A stretch of 64,000 nucleotides of DNA, from positions 248,001 to 312,000 of the forward strand of contig JAEUJZ010000037.1 of the NCBI GenBank assembly GCA_016794505.1, given 5' to 3'. Source of the stretch: Myxococcales bacterium. GTDB lineage: Bacteria; Myxococcota_A; Polyangia; Palsa-1104; JAEUJZ01. The translations under genes were made by a program, and so were the position numbers. How positions within the stretch are numbered: position 1 is the stretch's first letter; every line of letters begins with the position of its first letter. Positions 10,648-18,099 of this stretch are shown here, in pieces. The notes beneath the pieces are model-generated. The model searched no databases, was not told where the DNA came from, and saw only the letters and a program-made list of their open reading frames with translations.

Positions 10648-11091
10648 GTGCGATCGCAAACTGCTTACCTTGTCGTGCTGATGGCCATGATGGCCTGCTT
10701 TGCGCTGTATCGCCTGGACGAGCGATCCTTTGTTTTTCTGCCAGGCAATCTGGCCGTATTTGTCGGTCTAGCCGTCGGAGCGCTGTCGCTCGCACTGCAG
10801 CGTCGGCTGTGGCTGGTGGCGCCGCTTTTCGGGGCCGGTCTGACCACGCTCTTGGGCCTGATCTCGCTCTCGCGGATGCACAGCGGTCTGACCTGGATGC
10901 GCCTGCCTGGCTCGCCCGTGATCTGGGTGGTGATTGGGCTGTACGTCGCGTTCCGCTTGGCGCTCATCTATCAGAAGCAGCAGAGCCAGCGGAAAGAGCA
11001 GGACGACGCTGCGCGCCACCCGCCAGAGAGCGAGCCCGCTTCTGCCCCGCCGCCTGACCGCAAGGAGGCCCGGCCCCCGGAGGCGGTTTGA
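10648..11091 (+). CDS. Small membrane protein of unknown function
   Basis: 147 residues from a GTG start; an ATG at 10681 is possible but would cut into the first helix. Four hydrophobic stretches span about residues 7-21, 32-48, 54-70 and 88-105. A charged cytoplasmic-looking tail follows, rich in Gln, Lys, Glu and Pro. No family recognised. The stop overlaps the TTG start of the next gene (TTGA), so the two are probably one translationally coupled unit of envelope proteins. Confidence 0.65.
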   Translation: MRSQTAYLVVLMAMMACFALYRLDERSFVFLPGNLAVFVGLAVGALSLALQRRLWLVAPLFGAGLTTLLGLISLSRMHSGLTWMRLPGSPVIWVVIGLYVAFRLALIYQKQQSQRKEQDDAARHPPESEPASAPPPDRKEARPPEAV

Positions 11092-11693
11092 GCCGGGGCG
11101 CTCTGGGTCTGCTCTGGCTCGCGTCGCTGTGGTTGCTTTCTGGCTGCCAGGACCGCTCGTCGCCCGCATCCGCCTGCCAAGCGCTGCTGCGCGCCATCGC
11201 GGAAGGGGATGCCGAAGGCGTGTTTGAGACGCTGACGCAGCCGACGCAGTGGGCGCTTTACTCGGTGCAAAAAAACCACGCGCGCATGTGGGCGCTGGTG
11301 CAAGCGGACTATCCGCAAAAGGAACAGAGCGCAGCGCAGTCACGTCTGTACGCAGCCGATGCCCACGATGGACGCGAGCTCTTTTCTGATCTCTATGAAG
11401 AGCGCTATGCGGCGGGCTTTGCCGCGCGCCTAGGCACAGGTCCGATTCGCACCGAGACGGTCAGCACAACCGAGGCGCTGTGCCGACGAGAGAACCACAG
11501 CGGTCCGCCATTTCGACTGGCCCGCGATTCCTCGTTCCGCTTTGGCTTGCAGGAGCTTGCCGCCGAGTGGGAACAGGCACAGCTTCGCGCGACGCACGAC
11601 CTGGCTACCGTCGAAAAAAACGCAGCGATCTATCGAACGGCCCAGCGCCCGGCCACCTCGCCTGCTGCCTCTCGATCGTTCGCACCTCCCTAA
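11088..11693 (+). CDS. Lipoprotein of unknown function
   Basis: 201 residues from a TTG start that overlaps the stop of the preceding membrane protein. The N-terminus is a signal peptide ending in the lipobox LLSGC. The part after it (ASACQALLRAIAEGDAEGVFETL) has the look of the NTF2/DUF4878-like lipoproteins that start with a helix counting out a transfer domain, but I would not assign the family. The C-terminal 30 residues are low complexity. No enzymatic motif seen. Confidence 0.65.
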   Translation: MSRGALGLLWLASLWLLSGCQDRSSPASACQALLRAIAEGDAEGVFETLTQPTQWALYSVQKNHARMWALVQADYPQKEQSAAQSRLYAADAHDGRELFSDLYEERYAAGFAARLGTGPIRTETVSTTEALCRRENHSGPPFRLARDSSFRFGLQELAAEWEQAQLRATHDLATVEKNAAIYRTAQRPATSPAASRSFAPP

Positions 11694-11741
11694 ACGATGG
11701 CCGGCTCTTGTGCCGGACGCACACTTCACAGGATCGACATC

Positions 11742-12902
11742 ATGATCGCCCCCTCTCGCCCCTATCCCTTTGGTATTCCCGACGCTGCGACAAAAAAACC
11801 GCGCATCGCCGTGATCGCTGGTGACGGCATCGGCGTCGAAGTGACCGAGCAGGCCCTGCGTGCCCTGCCCGCTCTGGGTGTCGACGCTGAGCTGACCCAC
11901 TTTCCCTGGTCGGCCAATCACTATCTGGCAACGGGCGAGACCCTGCCCAAAGGCGCGCTAGAGCAGCTACGCGATGGCTTCGACGCCATCTTGTTCGGCG
12001 CCATGGGCGACCCGCGCATTCCCGAGCAGATCGTCGCCCGCGACGTTCTTTTGGGCCTGCGCTTTGGTCTGGACCTGTATATCAACCTGCGCCCCGTCGA
12101 GCTTTTCGACGAAAGGCTGTGCCCGATCAAAGGCAAGGGTCCGCAGCATATCGACTTCGTGGTCTTGCGCGAAAACACCGAGGGCCCGTACGTGCAGATG
12201 GGCGGGACGTTCAAGCGCGGCACACCCGACGAAGTCGCGATCTCGGAAGACCTGAACACCCGCAAGGGCGTCGAGCGCATTGTGCGCGCGGCATTTGCCC
12301 TGGCCGGTCTGCCCCGCGCGGGGAGTGCCTCGGCGATCAGTGGCCCGCCGTCCAAGCCACGCGTGTGCATGATCGACAAGGCCAATGCGCTGCCGCACGC
12401 TCACGGCCTGTGGCAGCGCGTCTTTAAGGAAGTCGCCGCCGAGCCCGCACACAAAGACATCGCCGCGAGTCATCTTTACGTCGACGTGGCAGCCATGGAA
12501 TTCGTGCGCGCTCCCGAGCGGTTCGATGTCGTCGTCACCAGCAACCTGTTCGGCGACATCTTGACCGACTTAGGCGCGGCGATCTGCGGTGGTCTGGGCG
12601 TCGCGGCGTCGGGAAACATTCATCCCGGACGCGTGTCGCTGTTCGAGCCTGTGCATGGCTCGGCTCCCGACATTGCGGGCCGTGGCATCGCAAACCCCCT
12701 GGCCGCATTTCTGACCTTGGCCCTGCTGCTTGAACACGTCGGACGCAGCGAAGCAGCGGGTCGCTTGCGGGCAGCCGTGCAGGCCGTGGTGCGGCGCGGC
12801 GAGACCACGGTCGACATTGGAGGCACTCTGTCGACGGCCGCCTGCGGCGATGCGGTGCTGGCTGCGCTCAGCCGCTACTCGAATTCCAGCACGCTGTCGT
12901 AG
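11742..12902 (+). CDS. leuB: 3-Isopropylmalate dehydrogenase
   Basis: 386 residues of the isocitrate/isopropylmalate dehydrogenase family, which oxidises and decarboxylates 3-isopropylmalate in leucine synthesis using NAD. Motifs seen: IAGDGIGVEV at the N-terminus, RENTEGPYV, the catalytic KANALPH, and the signature VTSNLFGDILTDLGAAICGG. The ENTEG form is that of the actinobacterial-type LeuB rather than the enteric one, so tartrate or homoisocitrate dehydrogenase activity is an alternative. I chose the ATG at 11742; the frame opens at 11697. No leuC, leuD or leuA lies nearby. The last nine codons overlap, tail to tail, the 3' end of the TIR-caspase gene by 28 bp. Confidence 0.85.
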   Translation: MIAPSRPYPFGIPDAATKKPRIAVIAGDGIGVEVTEQALRALPALGVDAELTHFPWSANHYLATGETLPKGALEQLRDGFDAILFGAMGDPRIPEQIVARDVLLGLRFGLDLYINLRPVELFDERLCPIKGKGPQHIDFVVLRENTEGPYVQMGGTFKRGTPDEVAISEDLNTRKGVERIVRAAFALAGLPRAGSASAISGPPSKPRVCMIDKANALPHAHGLWQRVFKEVAAEPAHKDIAASHLYVDVAAMEFVRAPERFDVVVTSNLFGDILTDLGAAICGGLGVAASGNIHPGRVSLFEPVHGSAPDIAGRGIANPLAAFLTLALLLEHVGRSEAAGRLRAAVQAVVRRGETTVDIGGTLSTAACGDAVLAALSRYSNSSTLS

Positions 12903-14779
12903 TCGAAGTCGGGATACTCCTTGCGCAGGCAGTCGAGGATCTGGCGTCGATCGGCAAGCTGCAGAAGCATGCTCAGCTTGGCTTCGCGATCCATCCCCGA
13001 GCCAAAGCGGCGATAGATGCGCTCGAAATAGTCCAGGCAGAACGCGTCGAGATCGGCAGAGGTTGGAATCGCGCCCTGCAAGGTCCGACGAAGCGACGGA
13101 CGCGTCGGAAGTCGGCCACCTGCGGCGACCGGGCGCGCGGCGGGCGCGGGGGGCTCGACGACAACGGCCTTGGGTGCAGCAGCAGAAGCGGGCTTGCTGC
13201 GGTATGCGGCGATCTTTTCCTGCAGCACCGCCAGGTTCTTCTCTTCGTCGACGATCTGCTGCTCATAGGCAAACTGCTGCATGGGATCCGCCGAGATCGC
13301 CAGCGCGCGGCGCAGTCGGGCGATCTTGCTTACGTGCAGATCGGCGGCCTCGTTTAGGCTGGCCAAGTATTTCTCGTCAATCGTCGAGCTGGGTTCGGAA
13401 TTCGGCATCGTCTTTCGAGCCCCTCTGGGCGCCGCGGGTTGGTCAGGCTGCGACGCGGCATCATGAAAACAGATTGCGAAGTTGTCATCGAGATCCAGCA
13501 TCTTTCGCACCACCGGATGCTGGTTGGGCTGCCGCTTGGGCACCTCTTGCATCAGATAGGCCAGGACGTTGAGCACGCGGGCATAGCCATCGCTGCTGCC
13601 CTTGCCGTCGAGGGCCTCAAGCAGGCAGGTGGTAAACAGGCTGTACGGGGTGCTGGTCCACGACACTTCGTTGTCGCGCGATGAGGCCACGATGACCAAG
13701 CCCGAGCCATGCCCAAGCTGACGTTCGAGATCGCGCGGAAAGGCCGCGGTCGTGATGCCGGCATTCTTGGGCACGCCCGCAGCGTGGCAACAGTCGAGGA
13801 AGACCATCAGCTTTCGCGACTTGATCTGCCCAATCAGATCGCTGAACTCTTTTCCTGAGATCGCGGTCGACGCTTCATTGCCGACGCTGTAGTCCCAGGG
13901 GATCAAGTAATAGCTGGGGTTGTTGCTGCCGACGCGTAGGCCATGGCCTGAGAAATAGACAAACACCGTCGCGTCGCGATCGGGATCGGCATTCACGCGG
14001 GCCACCAAGCCCGAAAGCTCACGCAAGATGGCACTGCGCGTCGCGGCCTGGTTGGTGAGCAGCCGAGCCTGTGTTGCCGGATACCCCGCGCGATTGGGAT
14101 TGGTCAGAAGCCCATGCACGGCCTGCGCATCGCTCGCCGTGACCTCGATGCCCGGCTGCCCGGTGCCGATGATCAGCGCGTGCCCTTGGCGGAACCGCCC
14201 GCTGGCAGCAGACGAGGGCGCTTTCGCCACGCCCCCAGACGGCGCGCGGAGCGGCTCATCAGGGCTAGGGCTAGGGCCAGGGAACGGCTCGACAGGATTT
14301 TCACGAGCCGGCGGCGGCCGCGGGACATCCTTGGGCAGCTCGCTGATCAGCTGTCGCAGCTCGCGGACGATCGACAGCCATACGGCATCGCGGGCGCGCG
14401 GGCCAGAATCGGTGATGGGCTTGCCGTCGCGGGGCAGCGATACCAGCTTGCCGAACGAGTAGGCCTCCCAATCGCAGGCGCGCAGCACGACAGGGACCAG
14501 CACCAGCTCATCGCGCACGTGGCGCTCAAGGGCCTCGCGCACGACGTCGTTTTCAGCCAGTCCACGCAGCAGCGAAGGGCTGAGCAGAAGCAGAAAGACC
14601 CGCGCTTCCCGCACCCTCTGCAGTCGCTGATCTTGAGCGGACTGCCCAAGCGACAGCGCCTGGTCTTGCACGACGTTGATCAGCCCCTGGTGTTCCAGAG
14701 GCGCAAGGTGCGTGATCAGCTCTTCGCAGAGCTCTTGGTCTTGGCGGGCCGCGCAGATGAACACATGGGTTGCAGCCAT
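12875..14779 (-). CDS. TIR-caspase effector with coiled-coil and death-like C-terminal domain
   Basis: 634 residues. Residues 1-145 form a TIR_2-like domain (HVFICAARQDQE, then FLLLLSPSLL). A Pro/Ser linker follows, then a caspase-like (peptidase C14) domain about 195-440 with the catalytic dyad in YFSGHG (His279) and FLDCCHAAG (Cys331). A helical segment, about 465-525, contains ISADPMQQFAYEQQI, and the C-terminal 65 residues (about 566-630) resemble the effector-associated/death-like domains of bacterial conflict proteins. TIR domains often cleave NAD and caspase domains cut proteins. It is the last gene of a four-gene minus-strand set. A strong AGGAG precedes the ATG. Substrate and trigger are unknown. 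Confidence 0.88.
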   Translation of the reverse strand: MAATHVFICAARQDQELCEELITHLAPLEHQGLINVVQDQALSLGQSAQDQRLQRVREARVFLLLLSPSLLRGLAENDVVREALERHVRDELVLVPVVLRACDWEAYSFGKLVSLPRDGKPITDSGPRARDAVWLSIVRELRQLISELPKDVPRPPPARENPVEPFPGPSPSPDEPLRAPSGGVAKAPSSAASGRFRQGHALIIGTGQPGIEVTASDAQAVHGLLTNPNRAGYPATQARLLTNQAATRSAILRELSGLVARVNADPDRDATVFVYFSGHGLRVGSNNPSYYLIPWDYSVGNEASTAISGKEFSDLIGQIKSRKLMVFLDCCHAAGVPKNAGITTAAFPRDLERQLGHGSGLVIVASSRDNEVSWTSTPYSLFTTCLLEALDGKGSSDGYARVLNVLAYLMQEVPKRQPNQHPVVRKMLDLDDNFAICFHDAASQPDQPAAPRGARKTMPNSEPSSTIDEKYLASLNEAADLHVSKIARLRRALAISADPMQQFAYEQQIVDEEKNLAVLQEKIAAYRSKPASAAAPKAVVVEPPAPAARPVAAGGRLPTRPSLRRTLQGAIPTSADLDAFCLDYFERIYRRFGSGMDREAKLSMLLQLADRRQILDCLRKEYPDFDYDSVLEFE

Positions 14780-14881
14780 CGACTACATACTCCTGATGGG
14801 CGAGAATCTTACGCGCTCAGGTCTCTTGCGAGAACGGGCTGAACGCACGACAGACGATTTCCCTGCACCGCGTCGCATCGC

Positions 14882-17086
14882 TTACAAGGCTCGCTCTTCG
14901 GGCAGCAGATCCGGAAGGGGCAGCTTGCCCATGGGCAGCACCTGACTTGGGCGCGCATTGATCAGAGCCTGACTGTGCAAGCCCTCGCAGAAGTAGCCCG
15001 CGATGGTGCCGATGAGCGCATCCCCCGAAAGGAGCGGTGGCAAGGCGACAAAGGGCTGCGGTCCTACGCGCCGATGATCGATCCCCAGGCGGTGGAAAAA
15101 TTCCCCCCAGTCGCCGCCGGCCGGCAGCATCACGTGTTCGCCGCGTGGGTCGATGACGACGATGCAGCGCGACAAGGCTGCAAGCTCGGGACGAACCTGA
15201 TCGAAAAGCGGCTGCAGGATGTAGCTCTGCTCTTGGATGCCGATCCACAAGCTTCCGTGCAGCACCAAGCGATCTCGCGCCTCGATGTCGCCGCGTAGCG
15301 AAGCGAGCTGTGCTTCGCGATAACAGGAAAATCCGCGGTGCAGATAGCCGTGCGGATCCGCTTTTTCGTCGATGCTCGGCACCTCGCTGGGCACGCCATT
15401 TGGCGCAATCTGCGCCGCCCGCAGATACGCGAAATAGGCCGGCGCGATGTTTTCGTACACGCGCTGGTTGCCCTGATGAAACACCTGATTCAAGCGCGCA
15501 GCGCAGGCGCGAAAGTCGGCCAGCGCCAAGATAATGCGTGAGCCTCCGCTTTTGCGAACATCGCCCAAGGTCAGCGAGCCATCGACACGCGAAAGGCACA
15601 GCTCAAGCAGTACGCGCGCCATGACCATGCTGTCTGGCAGCCGCCACAGATCGTCGGCCATGCGCCGCAGCTTTCCGGGATCACTGCGATCGAACAGCGC
15701 CTGCATGAAGTCGCGCGCCGTGACGCTGGTCTCACGAATGTGGACGCCAGCCTGTCGCGAAGCAAACTTCGCATACGTACACCAGTCGGCAATGGCCGGC
15801 TCACCAAACAGCGGCACCATGGCCTGGCTGAACTGGTGATAGCTCTGGGTGATTTGGTGGTTGCGCTCGACAGGGTGATGGATCGAGCGCAGCGGCACTG
15901 GCTGCGGGATCGAGCTCCGGCTCGGCGGGCGCACGATCACCACCCGCGGCTGGCTTGACGGTGGATGATTGGCCCGCCAGGTATCGCCGAGCTCTTGCGG
16001 CAGCTGCAGCGTCGGCTGGCCAGGGCCGCGATCGATGCTGGTGATGTGTGAAAGGTACCAGTGCGAGATCACGCGTCGCAGTCGACGCATGACTGCGGAC
16101 TCATCCGCCGCATCTTCTAGGCTGGCGTAAAAAAACTGCTGCAGACGCGCGATCTGGCGCTGGCTAAAGGGCACGCGCGGAATGGCCAGAAGCTCGGCGG
16201 TTGCGTCGCCCAGGAGGTAACGCATCAGCGCCGCGCCGGTCCCTTGCAGTGGCCACGGATACACCGCGTCCATCATCGACAAGAGCGCCGCGGTCATCTC
16301 TCGCCCTTCGGGACTGACCCCAGCCTGACGGGCAAAGATCACCTCGCTCAGCGCGGCAGCATCAGCCAAGTTGTCGGGAATCAGATGCGGCGCAATGCCC
16401 AGCAGATAACCGACCACGCGGAAGCAGTGGTAGTACGCGTGCGCTTCATCGGCCGTCGCTGGCATATCCAAGCGCTGCAGCCCGTCTAGGACCGCCACCG
16501 AGAAGCTGAACAGCGTGCCCAGCATGTCCTCTTGGTTGATTGGCGTGCCGTAGTCCGGGCTCCACGTGCTGTCACGGTTCACGATCAGGTAGCGCACGGC
16601 GGCATGGATCAGCCGCACTTTCTGCACCGTGCGAATGCCTGCTCCGTCGGGGGACAGGCCGTTTTCGTGCAGGACATCGGTCAGAAGCTGTGCGGTTTCG
16701 ACCACGCGGCGGTTGGGGTTCTTGGTCATTCGCGCGGTGCGAGCGAGGGTCTGCACGCCCTTTTTCGCGGCATAGTCCAAGGGCAGCGAATACGCCCCTA
16801 ACACCGTCAGAATCGACGGCCCATGCGAGCGAAAAAACTCAGACGCCCGAGCCACCAAGGCCGCATCCAGAAACGGCGGCAGCTCGGCGGTCATCGCGAA
16901 ATAATCCGCCAAGAGCTCAGACGCAGGATGATCCGTTGGCGGCTGCTGCGCGTTGCGCTTGAGCTGCGCAAACAGATCGTTGGCGTCAGAGACGCGCTTC
17001 TGTTCAAAGAGCTGCGCCATCACCTCGTCCGCGACCGGATCGCCAACCGTCCGCAGCGAGTCGAGCAGCGCGCGATCGAGCGTCAT
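14882..17086 (-). CDS. Oxygenase MpaB-like (DUF2236) protein with second unknown domain
   Basis: 734 residues. The N-terminal half (about 1-340) fits the ER-bound oxygenase MpaB / rubber oxygenase / DUF2236 family: LRTVGDPVADEVMAQLF at the start, GPSILTVLGAYSLPLDYA, VRLIHAAVRYLI with a likely haem-binding His, GTPINQEDMLGTLFSFS and AYYHCFRVVGYLLG. The C-terminal half resembles DUF2515 in its NHQITQSYHQFSQAM, then ...SRQAGV...and QRVYENIAPAYF segments; this second call is weaker. Its ATG overlaps the stop of the small STAND gene (ATGA), so translation is coupled. The substrate cannot be inferred, but an oxygenase inside a TIR/caspase/STAND cassette is unusual. Confidence 0.75.
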   Translation of the reverse strand: MTLDRALLDSLRTVGDPVADEVMAQLFEQKRVSDANDLFAQLKRNAQQPPTDHPASELLADYFAMTAELPPFLDAALVARASEFFRSHGPSILTVLGAYSLPLDYAAKKGVQTLARTARMTKNPNRRVVETAQLLTDVLHENGLSPDGAGIRTVQKVRLIHAAVRYLIVNRDSTWSPDYGTPINQEDMLGTLFSFSVAVLDGLQRLDMPATADEAHAYYHCFRVVGYLLGIAPHLIPDNLADAAALSEVIFARQAGVSPEGREMTAALLSMMDAVYPWPLQGTGAALMRYLLGDATAELLAIPRVPFSQRQIARLQQFFYASLEDAADESAVMRRLRRVISHWYLSHITSIDRGPGQPTLQLPQELGDTWRANHPPSSQPRVVIVRPPSRSSIPQPVPLRSIHHPVERNHQITQSYHQFSQAMVPLFGEPAIADWCTYAKFASRQAGVHIRETSVTARDFMQALFDRSDPGKLRRMADDLWRLPDSMVMARVLLELCLSRVDGSLTLGDVRKSGGSRIILALADFRACAARLNQVFHQGNQRVYENIAPAYFAYLRAAQIAPNGVPSEVPSIDEKADPHGYLHRGFSCYREAQLASLRGDIEARDRLVLHGSLWIGIQEQSYILQPLFDQVRPELAALSRCIVVIDPRGEHVMLPAGGDWGEFFHRLGIDHRRVGPQPFVALPPLLSGDALIGTIAGYFCEGLHSQALINARPSQVLPMGKLPLPDLLPEERAL

Positions 17087-17901
17087 TGCAGCACCGCAAG
17101 AGCCGGCGGCAGCTCGTCCTCGGAACAATAGCTCAGCGCTGGATTGCGCTGAATCTCAGAGCTGAGCCAGACACCTGCCCCCTGCTGTTCGACGCGCTGC
17201 CAGATCTCGGCCGGTGTTCGATAGCCATGGCGCATGATTCGTCGCAGCACCGAGAGGGGAAACGGCAGCCCGCGCACCGCCTGATACAGCGAGAGCAGCG
17301 GTGCGTTGTACCAGCCCTGCCAGCTTGCCGGCAGCGCGTCTTGCAGCCAGCGCAGCGCGTCTTCACTGGGCAAGCCACCAAGCTGCACATCGCTTTGTGC
17401 CTGCGCCGCACGCGCCGTCAAAAGAATGCAGACATTTTCAGCGGGAATCTGCGCGAGCAGATCGTGAATGCGGTCGGACCGACATACCTTTTCATCGCTT
17501 ATCTGCGTTTCGTTCATTGTATCCTGTATCGCATCATCCGCCGCGGCATCCAAGATCAATAAATGCGACCCAGCGCCAAATGAATACGAATCTAAAAAGT
17601 CCTTCTTATTCAACCACAAACAATGGTCATAATGATGGCCATAGCGGTATGCGTATTCTAAGGCCAGCTGGGTCTTGCCACTGCCGGCGGGGCCGGTGAC
17701 GACACAGACGCGGCGCGGTCCAGGCTGGGGTTGCAGCGCTTGCCACAGGGCGTGTAGCTCGCTGTCGCGGTCGATAAAGTCCTGATTGCGCGGCAAGGGT
17801 GGCTCGCCAAAGCGCCAGCGATCGACAGAAGCAGGAATGCCCGGCTTCGCGGCCAAAGAAGAAATGGATGAGCTGGACGATCGACCACGCCGAATACTCA
17901 A
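17083..17901 (-). CDS. Small STAND-type NTPase
   Basis: 272 residues from a TTG at 17901 that has GGGAG six bases upstream. The frame is open to an ATG at 18099, but codons there are unlike the neighbours (AGA, AGG, TGT, TCT) and Arg-rich, so I left it out. PRNQDFIDRDSEL is the usual STAND entry motif; Walker A is VTGPAGSGKTQLALEYAY and a candidate Walker B is HLLILDA. The chain ends soon after a degenerate winged-helix region, with no sensor repeats. The segment 17461-17640 is about 45% G+C by my count, far below its neighbours. The stop overlaps the MpaB-like gene start. Confidence 0.75.
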   Translation of the reverse strand: MSIRRGRSSSSSISSLAAKPGIPASVDRWRFGEPPLPRNQDFIDRDSELHALWQALQPQPGPRRVCVVTGPAGSGKTQLALEYAYRYGHHYDHCLWLNKKDFLDSYSFGAGSHLLILDAAADDAIQDTMNETQISDEKVCRSDRIHDLLAQIPAENVCILLTARAAQAQSDVQLGGLPSEDALRWLQDALPASWQGWYNAPLLSLYQAVRGLPFPLSVLRRIMRHGYRTPAEIWQRVEQQGAGVWLSSEIQRNPALSYCSEDELPPALAVLQ

Positions 17902-18099
17902 AGGACTCTCCCATGGTTCAGATGGATTGCCACGACGACACACAGACCGACCGCACCGCACGACACCCGCCGGAGTGCCCAGGCCGATCGCACGGATCCG
18001 CCGAGGCCTAGATACATACGGACGGACCCGCCCCATTCTGACGAAAGAACACCGCCTGGCAGGTCTATCGGACACAGCGCCGACAGGCGATGCCTGCAT

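Noticed and set aside
10568..10680. Chromosomal origin next to dnaA
   Set aside because: No DnaA boxes or AT-rich unwinding element recognised in the bases between dnaA and the next gene.
17902..18099. N-terminal extension of the small STAND to the ATG next to the upstream stop
   Set aside because: Arg-rich, Cys-rich sequence with rare codons; a TTG at 17901 has a good ribosome site.
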